Positions 54,219 through 61,849 of a DNA stretch of 64,000 nucleotides are shown here, piece by piece. Origin of the DNA: Candidatus Thorarchaeota archaeon MP8T_1. GTDB taxonomy: Archaea > Asgardarchaeota > Thorarchaeia > Thorarchaeales > Thorarchaeaceae. Position 1 is the first letter of the stretch. The number at the start of each line of letters is the position of its first letter. The position numbers and the translations under genes were made by a program. The DNA is taken from NCBI GenBank assembly GCA_002825465.1, contig PJER01000001.1:1-64000 (forward strand), read 5' to 3'. The notes under the pieces are model-generated. The model had not been told where the DNA came from. It saw only the letters and a program-made list of their open reading frames with translations, and ran no database searches.

Positions 54219-54641
54219 TTGAATGATCAAGCTTGGTATCCATGTGTATTCGAAACAACGACAGGTCCAGGTCATGTTATGATGGGAGGACCATTAATCA
54301 GTAATGCTGGAACTCAGCCTTTTCAAATGATGTTCCGCCTACCATTACCTGTAAGAAAAGGCAATCTTCGTCTTCATGTTGCGGGATGTCGAATTGGCTT
54401 GTTAGGAGCAGATCCGGGTAACTTTGTATCGCAGCTTTCAGTAAATGGGATGACTCATCTAGCAATGAAAGTCATGTATGAATCTACAGAAGCTGTCAGT
54501 GCACAGCAACTTAAGGAATATTCAATGGCACCGCACGATTGCAGTAACTATGAGGCAGTACTGGTACGTGTTTGGTGTAAAGTCAATGCTCCTTCAAAGC
54601 TTCATGTAACCAGCGTTTCTCTGAATTGTTACTATGCATAA
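54219..54641 (+). CDS. Hypothetical beta-rich protein
   Basis: 140 aa, TTG start. Strands MFRLPLPVRKGNLRLHVAGCRIG and EAVLVRVWCKVNAPSKLHVTSVSLN suggest a beta-sandwich. No signal peptide or recognised domain. A clean hairpin terminator follows. A TATA-like TTTATTTATATC lies about 45 bases upstream. Confidence 0.5.
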   Translation: MNDQAWYPCVFETTTGPGHVMMGGPLISNAGTQPFQMMFRLPLPVRKGNLRLHVAGCRIGLLGADPGNFVSQLSVNGMTHLAMKVMYESTEAVSAQQLKEYSMAPHDCSNYEAVLVRVWCKVNAPSKLHVTSVSLNCYYA

Positions 54642-54648
54642 TCTAATC

Positions 54649-54682
54649 GAAGGTGGATTTCCACCTTCTTAGTTTATTTTTT
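54649..54682 (+). terminator. Hairpin-plus-T terminator
   Basis: GAAGGTGG / CCACCTTC, a perfect eight-base stem with a four-base loop (54649-54668), is followed by TTAGTTTATTTTTTC. It begins eight bases past the stop of the gene at 54219. Confidence 0.85.
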
Positions 54683-54738
54683 CAGTGTGTCAAGTAAGAT
54701 TATATCGAAATGATTATTCTTGACTTTTAGATTATCAA

Positions 54739-55515
54739 ATGAGAACACTGTCTGGAATACGGTTTATTGATTCACATTGTCATTTAGAGAATAGTGAATT
54801 TGATATAGATCGCGATGAGATTGTTAGGAGAGCATCTGCAACAGGGATACACATCATCACTTCCGCTATTGACAAAAAGACATGGTCGTTGGGTATAGAA
54901 ATTTCAAAGAATTATGATAATGTGTATCTATCACTAGGATTGGACCCAATGAATTTTCAGGACTGTAGTCAAGCAGTAAACTGGATTAGAAATAACCATT
55001 CAAGTATCATTGCAGTGGGAGAAATAGGATTAGATCACTTTAGAATAAGAGACCATAGTGAAAGGGAGCAACAGGAACAAGCATTTAGGGAGCTAATCGG
55101 TCTTGCCAATGAATTCAATCTACCTGTACAAATTCACTCTCGTTCTGCAGGAGCTAAGGCAATTGAGATCCTAAAAGATACTAGTGCAAAAGCTGTGCAT
55201 CTGCATGCATTCGATGGCAAATCTAGTTACGCTAGAAGTGCTTCATACGACTATGGATACTATTTCTCTATCCCTACTTCTGTGGTGAGATCTCCACAAA
55301 AGCAAAAATTGGTCAAAGCAATAGAAATAGAAAGATTGCTTTTAGAAACAGATAGTCCGGTTCTTGCTTCAGAGAAAGGCATACGAAATGAACCCTCAAA
55401 CATTGGAATTGCTCTTTCAGAAGTAGCTTCAATCCTCCGTAGAGATGAAGAAGAACTTCGAGAGATTATCTTGGAGAATACACTGAGACTCTATACACGA
55501 ATCAAGGCTCATTGA
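54739..55515 (+). CDS. tatD: TatD family metal-dependent hydrolase
   Basis: 258 aa. FIDSHCHLEN (first metal site HxH), GEIGLDHF with Glu ligand, VQIHSRSAGAKA with His, VHLHAFDG with His, and LLLETDSPVL with the catalytic Asp. TatD proteins act as 3' to 5' DNases and as RNA or nucleotide hydrolases in repair. All metal ligands are intact. Confidence 0.88.
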   Translation: MRTLSGIRFIDSHCHLENSEFDIDRDEIVRRASATGIHIITSAIDKKTWSLGIEISKNYDNVYLSLGLDPMNFQDCSQAVNWIRNNHSSIIAVGEIGLDHFRIRDHSEREQQEQAFRELIGLANEFNLPVQIHSRSAGAKAIEILKDTSAKAVHLHAFDGKSSYARSASYDYGYYFSIPTSVVRSPQKQKLVKAIEIERLLLETDSPVLASEKGIRNEPSNIGIALSEVASILRRDEEELREIILENTLRLYTRIKAH

Positions 55516-55558
55516 TACAATTGATAAGCAGGACATTGTTTGACTTGAATGAGACACA

Positions 55559-56218
55559 ATGAAATTCGATGTAGAGAATCAACTTGCACAAATAATCGAA
55601 ATCTCCACAAGAAAGGCTGCGATTGAAGAATGGAAGTCTTCATCTGATAAGCAGCGCATTCCTCTTTACAATTACCGTGGAGACCATGTCAAGCAGGTAG
55701 TAGATTTAGCAAAAAATATTGGTGGAGCAACAGATGCAGATATGGAGATAGTTGTTCTTGCAGCGTGGTTCCACGATATAGCAAAACCAGGTATCGGAGG
55801 AATAGAGATACGAGATCATGGAGAGGTTAGTGCAGAATTAGCTGAGGATTGGCTTGCACAAGCAGGTTACGAAGTTGAAAAAATAGAGCGTGTTGCTGAG
55901 GCAGTACGGAAACATGTTGGTCTCACATTGGAAAAACCATTAGAACCCATTGAAGCTCAAGTTCTATGGGAGTCTGACAAAATCCTAAAGTTGGGAATTA
56001 TTGGTCTCTTGCAATATATCTTGAATGGGATTAGAATAAACCCCGGGCAGAGTCTAGGTGATTTTTCTGATCATCTCAAGGAATTCTTGCCTTTGGCTGA
56101 GAAACTTGCAAGTAGTGTTGTAACTGAGAAAGGAAAGAAGATTGCCAAAAAACGACTTGATAGATTGTATCTTCTTTCAGATATGCTGGAATCAGAATTA
56201 CATCCAAATAGTAAATGA
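55559..56218 (+). CDS. HD domain phosphohydrolase
   Basis: 219 aa. YRGDHVKQVVDLAK carries the first His, AAWFHDIAKPG the HD pair, and LWESDKILKLGI the distal Asp, giving the H...HD...D set. Acts on nucleotides, sugar phosphates or second messengers. Followed by the CinA-like gene ten bases on. Confidence 0.8.
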   Translation: MKFDVENQLAQIIEISTRKAAIEEWKSSSDKQRIPLYNYRGDHVKQVVDLAKNIGGATDADMEIVVLAAWFHDIAKPGIGGIEIRDHGEVSAELAEDWLAQAGYEVEKIERVAEAVRKHVGLTLEKPLEPIEAQVLWESDKILKLGIIGLLQYILNGIRINPGQSLGDFSDHLKEFLPLAEKLASSVVTEKGKKIAKKRLDRLYLLSDMLESELHPNSK

Positions 56219-56228
56219 GGGGGAACCA

Positions 56229-57038
56229 ATGAATTCAGAACTAAAAACTGTAGGAATATTAGCAATAGGCAATGAGGTGTTAGACGGTCTAGTATTGGAT
56301 ACTAACTCAAACTGGATGGAACTACGACTTGTGGCACTTGGTCTACAAATCAAACGACTCGTATCTGTTAGAGATGAAATTGAGGAAATTGGAAAGGCAC
56401 TCAGATTTCTAATGGACTCTTGCGATGTCATAATAACCTCTGGAGGTCTCGGACCAACTCATGACGACATGACTTTGAAAGCAATAGCCATCGCATTGAG
56501 ATTGAAAATCCAAGAGGACGCAGAAGCCTTGGCTATTGTTGAAAGACAGTACAAAGATCTATTTGCCAGAGGGATAGTCCAGACACCAGAATTAACAGAT
56601 GCAAGAGTGAAAATGGCTCAAATTCCAGAAGGATCGGTTCCTTTAGATAATCGAATTGGAGGAGCTCCTGGAGTAAGACTTGAAACTGAACAATCTGTAA
56701 TTTTCTCTTTACCTGGAGTACCAAGTGAATTGAAATTTATCTTTGAAGATTCAGTCATACCTTGGATTAGCGAGAGAGTGATTCAGAAATTCTTTGAGCA
56801 GGTCATTGAATTTGGTACTCACGATGAATCAACTTTTGCTCCAGCTATTGATGTTGTCATGAAGAAGAATCCTGGAGTATACATCAAATCAATGCCCAAG
56901 ACATATGGAACCACAAAGACGCTGAGAGTCTGGATATCTGCACGAGGAGAAGACAAAGATACAATAACGAAGGTTGTCAAGGATGCAATCCGAAACCTCG
57001 AGGTAGAAACAGGCATCTCATCAAAAATTGTCGAATAA
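56229..57038 (+). CDS. CinA-type MoCF-fold protein (COG1058)
   Basis: The frame opens at 56142 inside the HD gene; ATG 56229 with GAGGGGGA upstream starts MNSELKTVGILAIGNEVLDG, the family start (269 aa). ITSGGLGPTHDDMTLKAIA is the pyrophosphate/nucleotide-binding core; FSLPGVPSELKFIFED follows. COG1058 is tied to hydrolysis of ADP-ribose or pyridine nucleotides. The C-terminal NMN deamidase half of bacterial CinA is absent, as usual in archaea. Confidence 0.84.
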   Translation: MNSELKTVGILAIGNEVLDGLVLDTNSNWMELRLVALGLQIKRLVSVRDEIEEIGKALRFLMDSCDVIITSGGLGPTHDDMTLKAIAIALRLKIQEDAEALAIVERQYKDLFARGIVQTPELTDARVKMAQIPEGSVPLDNRIGGAPGVRLETEQSVIFSLPGVPSELKFIFEDSVIPWISERVIQKFFEQVIEFGTHDESTFAPAIDVVMKKNPGVYIKSMPKTYGTTKTLRVWISARGEDKDTITKVVKDAIRNLEVETGISSKIVE

Positions 57039-57081
57039 CGACTTCGTTTCTGCCGATAGATATATTCCTAGGTTTGAATGA

Positions 57082-57876
57082 GTGGGGGGTCGGAGTGCGA
57101 CCAATTTGCAGGTTGAGTTAACCATTGTATTTGAAGACATCATTGTATTCTTCATCGCAGTAATCTATGCATTGATTATTTTGACAATTGCAGACATTGG
57201 TAGAAGGAAGATGGGTCTTAATTCAGACTTCACTAGAAAGATAATTCATCTTTTTGCAGGAATGGCAGTTTGGACAGTTCCATACTATCCAAACCCATGG
57301 GTCGCAACAGTTGTAGCACTTCTATTTGTAATAATGTTGGGAGTAGCAAATACTGATAGATTTGGTAGATTCTTTGCAGCAATGGCTCGACCTGAAGATC
57401 TTGAGAATTGCAGTGTGCGCGGTCCCTTTTGGTATGCTGTATCTATCACGATATTGACAGCTATATTCACCTTCTCTGGAAATGCAGCTCTGTATTTCAT
57501 CCCAGGTGCAGCAATTCAAATCATGATGTTCGGAGATGGCATGAGTGCACCAATAGGAATGAAGTATGGTGCAAATCACACAAAAGTCATCTTTGGCTCC
57601 AAGAGGAGTATTCAGGGTTCGCTTGCTCTATTCGTCTTTGGATTCTTAGGAGCAATGATTGCATTTTGGTGGTTTGGAATCTTCAGTATGAGTACCCCAA
57701 TATTCACACCTGGTGTGGGGTACACAAATATGATTATACTTGCATTTGTTGGAGCTTTAACAGCAACCATCATTGAACTAATTAGTCCAAAAGGAACTGA
57801 TAACGTTCTGTTACCTATGATATCATGCATAGTGATGTTTCTAGTTGCGTTCCAAATGGGATTAGTTATAGTCTAG
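57082..57876 (+). CDS. Dolichol/phytol kinase-like membrane protein
   Basis: GTG 57082 is the annotated start; a TTG at 57106 with GGAGTG upstream is equally plausible. 264 aa, seven or so TM helices. FTRKIIHLFAGMAVW, FGDGMSAPIGMKYG and GSKRSIQGSLALFVFG are the signature of the SEC59/VTE5 family, CTP-dependent kinases of dolichol or phytol. Would make the lipid phosphate that carries glycans or archaeal isoprenoids. Its stop nearly touches that of the convergent rpb5 copy. Confidence 0.78.
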   Translation: MGGRSATNLQVELTIVFEDIIVFFIAVIYALIILTIADIGRRKMGLNSDFTRKIIHLFAGMAVWTVPYYPNPWVATVVALLFVIMLGVANTDRFGRFFAAMARPEDLENCSVRGPFWYAVSITILTAIFTFSGNAALYFIPGAAIQIMMFGDGMSAPIGMKYGANHTKVIFGSKRSIQGSLALFVFGFLGAMIAFWWFGIFSMSTPIFTPGVGYTNMIILAFVGALTATIIELISPKGTDNVLLPMISCIVMFLVAFQMGLVIV

Positions 57877-57882
57877 ATAGTA

Positions 57883-58443
57883 TTATGCATCAACCACAAG
57901 TCGATAGTAGAATGTGCTCCCAGCGGTCTCACTTTCTCTTTCAATACGGATTACTTGTCCTTGACGAGCTCCTAATACACGCGCTGCGGGGTCACTCAAG
58001 TGTATTCGAGGAAGTTGTGTCTTCCTTATCTTGTAATGATTAAGGACAAGATCAACTTCAGATTGCTCAGCAATAATATGTGTAGGAACCAGATCATGAT
58101 CAAAAAGATCAAAGGATGCATAATTACCTTCAACAAGCTCAACACGTGATTTTTTCGCGAATTTCTTTGCTGCTGGAGTGAACCGATTTCCACCTACAAG
58201 AATTCCTCTCTGAGATTCAGTTTCTTCCATTTCTTTTGCAACATCTCGTACGATAGCAATACCAACTACACGATCTTCTTTTAGAATCCAAATAACATAC
58301 TTGACAGTCGTACCACCCACATCACCTTGAGGATGCATTACATATCGGTCGTCATATTCAAGTAGCTCCTGAGTCACAAATCCTCTTAACGCTAACAATG
58401 CGCGAGTCTTTTCCACAATACGTGGAATTTCTATATCAGTCAA
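57883..58443 (-). CDS. rpoH: RNA polymerase subunit Rpb5/RpoH, full length (copy 2)
   Basis: TTG 58443 is preferred: AGGTG lies seven bases before it and the product opens TDIEIPRIVEK like the sister copy (186 aa). The C-terminal 75 residues are canonical archaeal RpoH: HDLVPTHI, LNHYKIRKTQLPRI, DPAARVLGA, GQVIRIERESETAG, YYRLV. Upstream is about 110 residues that archaeal RpoH normally lacks: GFVTQELLEYDD, YVIWILKEDRVVGIAIV, REM-like helix and GGNRFTPAAKKFAKK. In order and length these match the eukaryotic RPB5 jaw domain. Its own TATA box is at 58482-58489. Confidence 0.88.
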   Translation of the reverse strand: MTDIEIPRIVEKTRALLALRGFVTQELLEYDDRYVMHPQGDVGGTTVKYVIWILKEDRVVGIAIVRDVAKEMEETESQRGILVGGNRFTPAAKKFAKKSRVELVEGNYASFDLFDHDLVPTHIIAEQSEVDLVLNHYKIRKTQLPRIHLSDPAARVLGARQGQVIRIERESETAGSTFYYRLVVDA

Positions 58444-58480
58444 CAAAAAACACCTGTGCAAGTTGGTGTTTCGGGGGGTT

Positions 58481-58490
58481 TGATATAAAC
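58481..58490 (-). promoter_or_regulatory. TATA box of rpb5 copy 2
   Basis: Minus-strand GTTTATATCA, about 40 bases before the preferred start at 58443. It lies between the two rpb5 copies, so the downstream copy need not depend on read-through. Confidence 0.5.
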
Positions 58491-58528
58491 ATTGTTTAAT
58501 GACTGAATTGTCTCATTATTTTGCAGTT

Positions 58529-59077
58529 TTAACCAACCAATCGGTAATAGTAAGAAGTACCTGCAGTTTCACTATCTCGTTCAATTCTTAGAATCTGACC
58601 AGGTAGAGCTCCCAAAACTTTTACAGCTGGATCGTCAGAGGCTATTCTAGGTAATTGTGATTTTGTGATCTTGTAATGATTCAAGACGAGTTTTATTTCA
58701 TCATCACTTGCAATCCAATGTTTTGGCACAAGTTCATGCTCGAATAGGTCAAATGAGGCATATCCACCCTCGACAAGTTCAATTCGTGCACTATGTGCGT
58801 ATTTCTTTCCAGCAGGAGTATATCGAGAACCACCTACTAGCATCCCCCGTTGAGCTTCGACTTCTTCCATTTTGCTAGCTAGGTCTCTAAGTAATGCAAT
58901 GCCAACAACACGAGTTTCTTTAAGAATCCAAACAACGTATTTTAGAGTCGTCCCATCCTTCTCTTTTGTGGGATACATTACGTATTTGTCTTCATATTCT
59001 AATAATTCAGTCGTCTTGTATGCTCTAAGATTCAAGAGACCTCTCGTCTTTACAACTGGTCTTGGTAGCTCGTACAT
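58529..59077 (-). CDS. rpoH: RNA polymerase subunit Rpb5/RpoH, full length (copy 1)
   Basis: ATG 59077 is preferred over the 59143 opening: AGGGTG lies seven bases before it, giving MYELPRPVVKTRG (182 aa). C-terminal RpoH part: HELVPKHW, LNHYKITKSQLPRI, DPAVKVLGALPGQILRIERDSETAG, YYRLV. N-terminal jaw-like part: LRAYKTTELLEYEDKYVMYP, YVVWILKETRVVGIALL, EVEAQRGMLVGGSRYTPAGKKYA. Close in sequence to copy 2, so a tandem duplication. Not in the usual rpoH-rpoB-rpoA cluster here. Own TATA box at 59118-59128. Confidence 0.88.
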   Translation of the reverse strand: MYELPRPVVKTRGLLNLRAYKTTELLEYEDKYVMYPTKEKDGTTLKYVVWILKETRVVGIALLRDLASKMEEVEAQRGMLVGGSRYTPAGKKYAHSARIELVEGGYASFDLFEHELVPKHWIASDDEIKLVLNHYKITKSQLPRIASDDPAVKVLGALPGQILRIERDSETAGTSYYYRLVG

Positions 59078-59117
59078 TGATACACACCCTGTAGCTTGGC
59101 TTCGCCCATTGGACAAG

Positions 59118-59128
59118 AATATAAATCT
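59118..59128 (-). promoter_or_regulatory. TATA box of rpb5 copy 1
   Basis: Minus-strand GATTTATATTC about 45 bases before the start at 59077, between the desulforedoxin stop and the rpb5 gene. Confidence 0.5.
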
Positions 59129-59162
59129 TATCAAGCGTATCAATTGGAACTAATTCTTGGTT

Positions 59163-59285
59163 CTAATCGTCTTCAAAGAGTCTCATTGGTTGACCGCAAC
59201 AGACTAGTGTGCCAACGCCTGATTTTTTGACCTCTATTACTTGTTGACAAATGTCGCAAACATAGATTCCGCCTTCTTTTGCCAT
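59163..59285 (-). CDS. dfx: Desulforedoxin-like protein, 40 aa
   Basis: A complete ATG-to-TAG frame with AGGTG upstream. Product opens AKEGGIYVCDIC and holds CDIC (C10, C13) and VCCGQPM (C29, C30), the four Cys of the desulforedoxin iron site with the adjacent CC pair. Desulforedoxin is the N-terminal domain of desulfoferrodoxin and acts in superoxide detoxification electron transfer. As a free-standing protein it is short but the normal family length. Confidence 0.85.
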   Translation of the reverse strand: MAKEGGIYVCDICQQVIEVKKSGVGTLVCCGQPMRLFEDD

Positions 59286-59457
59286 AAATTTCACCTAATT
59301 CTGTATTAAGAGAGGATTGACGATTAGGGATTTATTAGTTTCTAAGGAAAAACTTCTATACAATACGTTGATATAATACCCAGAAACGTCTAATAGTAGC
59401 GCGCACGAAGATACAAATACTCAGATTACTCTGTTTGAACACTACTGGTTAGAGGCG

Positions 59458-59889
59458 ATGTGTGTGGCCGGACTGACAAAGGGAATGATTGCAGATGTTC
59501 ATAAGAAGAGGGAGATAAGCCTTCCTCAGGAATTCTTTTCGAACCCAGAGATTACGGGTATGAAGGCCGCCATGGTGATCTATTTTGAGAGATCAGGAGA
59601 GATACGTCTTATTCCTATGATGAAAGAGGGCGGAGCAAGAGTAAGACTGGAAGTAGAGAAAGTGAATCCAGCATTGATGCAGACCATGACTCAATTATTC
59701 AAACATCATGATCTCAAAGTGCTCTTCACAACAGGATTTTGCTTCGAAGAGAATAGGTGTATCTATGAAGTATATTTCTCAGCAGACGATATCAGGAAGA
59801 AAGAACCGGATATTAGACGAACAATCGAGAGTATACCGGGGCTCTACGAAAGTGAATTTGAAATCCTTGATATTGGACAAGAGTGGTAG
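59458..59889 (+). CDS. AbrB-like N-terminus protein of unknown function
   Basis: 143 aa. The first 55 residues resemble the swapped-hairpin AbrB fold (ADVHKKREISLPQEFF, AAMVIYFERSGEIRLIPM), used by DNA-binding regulators. The rest looks like a small ferredoxin-like alpha-beta domain (HHDLKVLFTTGFCFEENRCIYEVYF, RRTIESIPGLYESEFEI). The first 8 residues are Cys-bearing and ATG 59485 may be the true start. Possible transcription regulator. Confidence 0.5.
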   Translation: MCVAGLTKGMIADVHKKREISLPQEFFSNPEITGMKAAMVIYFERSGEIRLIPMMKEGGARVRLEVEKVNPALMQTMTQLFKHHDLKVLFTTGFCFEENRCIYEVYFSADDIRKKEPDIRRTIESIPGLYESEFEILDIGQEW

Positions 59890-59929
59890 CCATCCATTAT
59901 GAACAGATGTCGTGATTGCCCTTATTGGA

Positions 59930-60601
59930 CTATTTCACAATCTGCAATGCTACATTCTCTTTCACACTAGTTTCTACAACTTCAAGCTTTACCTTCAGGA
60001 GCGACTCTAGGTATCCTCGGATGAAAGGAGCCGGATAGAATGGACCTCCAATTACAATCAACCCATGTTCATTATATGAAATTGAACCCCATCCATTGTC
60101 TTGAAGAAGTCGAAGTACAATACTGCGACTACTTGCATCAGTAGGATTCAATCCGTGATGAAGACGTACAACATCGCCTATAGGTGATTGACTTCCAGCT
60201 GTTTGACCAAGTTCATACTGTCCAGCGGGTGTTAAAGTTGAGAAGAATAATGAAGACATTGATTCAGATTCAAAAGCAGATCGTGATGTATTAACATAGA
60301 TTCCTCTTTCATTCCAACGGAAAACGGTAAAATCAAGAAACCATCGAACTGAATCTTCTATGAGCTGAGCTCGAGATCTTCCCACTCTATCTTTTACTAA
60401 ATCATCAATATGATTCACTAATGATTGAGTCATAGTAACACTGATAATCTTCTTCTTTAGAAGGGCATTAATCTCATCAAGACGGGTCTGGTCTTTTTCT
60501 GAAAGCTTGGCTTTTGGGTTATTTTTCTTGAGCTTTGCTTCCTTAGCTTCCAATTCATCTTTCTCATTCATGAGAAGTGTTTCCTCAGAACGTAACGACA
60601 T
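59930..60601 (-). CDS. Ribbon-helix-helix regulator with ligand-like C-terminal domain
   Basis: 223 aa; AGGAGG eight bases before the ATG. A charged coil (1-48) leads into a ribbon-helix-helix DNA-binding part (ISVTMTQSLVNHIDDLVKDRVGRSRAQLIEDSVRWFL). The C-terminal half, with FYPAPFIRGYLESLLKVKLEVVETS, is loosely V4R-like, so ligand sensing is possible. No obvious operon partner. Confidence 0.68.
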   Translation of the reverse strand: MSLRSEETLLMNEKDELEAKEAKLKKNNPKAKLSEKDQTRLDEINALLKKKIISVTMTQSLVNHIDDLVKDRVGRSRAQLIEDSVRWFLDFTVFRWNERGIYVNTSRSAFESESMSSLFFSTLTPAGQYELGQTAGSQSPIGDVVRLHHGLNPTDASSRSIVLRLLQDNGWGSISYNEHGLIVIGGPFYPAPFIRGYLESLLKVKLEVVETSVKENVALQIVK

Positions 60602-60781
60602 TTCTTCTTCCTCCTTCCATCATCTTCTATGTAAAGATAGATAATGTGAATAGAAACTATTCGTCTCTACTTAAATTCACTAGATTACAAGCAAAGCTAC
60701 TATTTGAACTCTTTGGGAGAACATCTGCATACATGAAAGTGGAAAATTGGAGTCAATAAAAGTCATAGATGAAGGACCACC

Positions 60782-61087
60782 ATGGAAAGCTTATTTGCAT
60801 TAACTATACAATCCACGAGACCGCTAATGACATATTGTGAACTTTGGCTCGAGTCCGATGGAATATCCTCATTTAGAGTTGCATTATTGGTACCGGATGA
60901 ATTTGAATTACCCGAAGGATTTACACTATCTGAAAGTCAAATTGATCCAGACAAAAAGTTGTATCTCTCTGAAGCTGAAGAAGGAATCAAAGCTGCAAAA
61001 GAGGCAATTGATGCCGCTGCTAAATTTTACAGTGATAGAGACTTGAAATTCCTATATTATCGTGAAATTCGAAGACCTACCAATTAA
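60782..61087 (+). CDS. Hypothetical small protein
   Basis: 101 aa: an N-terminal strand pair (YCELWLESDGISSFRVALLVP), then a long helix (SEAEEGIKAAKEAIDAAAKFYSD). ATG with AAGGACC upstream. No recognised family. Confidence 0.45.
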   Translation: MESLFALTIQSTRPLMTYCELWLESDGISSFRVALLVPDEFELPEGFTLSESQIDPDKKLYLSEAEEGIKAAKEAIDAAAKFYSDRDLKFLYYREIRRPTN

Positions 61088-61090
61088 TAG

Positions 61091-61124
61091 AAAAAAAGAA
61101 GGGAAAGAGGGGAGAATCCCCTCT
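61091..61124 (-). terminator. Hairpin-plus-T terminator
   Basis: AGAGGGG / CCCCTCT, seven-base stem with a five-base loop at 61106-61124. Read on the minus strand it runs into CTTCTTTTTTTC. It lies just past the stop of the gene at 61132. Confidence 0.85.
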
Positions 61125-61131
61125 AAACGTT

Positions 61132-61794
61132 CTATGACCATGCAACTAAGCCAAGTAATCCTGGGGCAAAAATTACTACCACACCAACACCAATTGCTGC
61201 TAATCCAACAATTACGCTTACAGGTGTTGAAGCAAAGACCTTACCAATCAATTCAATGATTTTGATTAGTAGACTACTCAACACATAGACTACGCAAAAG
61301 ACTACGAAGCCAATGATGATTAGTCCTTTACCAGATATGATGAAATTGATCGCATCAGCGATATAGGTTATACTCATCAGAGTAGTATTATTTGTTAGTG
61401 GCTGAACAAACCCATACACAGTGGCTGCTGCAAAGATACCTAGTGCTGCTGCAAATACTAGTGCAAGCGGAAACTTTGAGAGAACTCTCATAACAAGCGT
61501 GAATCCCATGAGAATCAATACACCTGCAACAATTGTCGCAGCTGGTTGAACTGTCCAAACAACATATCCAACAAAGATGTCTAAGATTCCAACGAAGAAA
61601 CCCAAGAAGGTTCCAACGTGCACTAATAGGTCGAAAATCGAACCTAGTATCGGGATTGGATCTGTAATATTTTCCAATAGCCAGATTGCCAAAAGGCCAC
61701 CCGATAAAATAAGCACCCATGCAAGAACCCAGTCATTCTGGAAGAATGCCATAATGTCAGCAAGGGTCCAGTCGAGAATTGGAATTTGAAGCAT
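61132..61794 (-). CDS. Multi-pass membrane protein of unknown function
   Basis: 220 aa with about six hydrophobic segments, Gly/Ala/Ile-rich (WVLILSGGLLAIWLLENI, GFFVGILDIFVGYVVWTV, VAGVLILMGFTLVM, and four more). GAGGTG before the ATG. It follows the FlaJ/TadC-like gene by 55 bases, probably in one operon. No recognised family. Confidence 0.6.
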   Translation of the reverse strand: MLQIPILDWTLADIMAFFQNDWVLAWVLILSGGLLAIWLLENITDPIPILGSIFDLLVHVGTFLGFFVGILDIFVGYVVWTVQPAATIVAGVLILMGFTLVMRVLSKFPLALVFAAALGIFAAATVYGFVQPLTNNTTLMSITYIADAINFIISGKGLIIIGFVVFCVVYVLSSLLIKIIELIGKVFASTPVSVIVGLAAIGVGVVVIFAPGLLGLVAWS

Positions 61795-61849
61795 AATTAC
61801 ACCTCGTCCTAACTAAAATCAAAGATATCACAGTCACAAATAAACTATG

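Noticed and set aside
56142..56228. N-terminal extension of the CinA-like protein
   Set aside because: It lies inside the HD hydrolase gene; ATG 56229 with GAGGGGGA starts the family-typical sequence.
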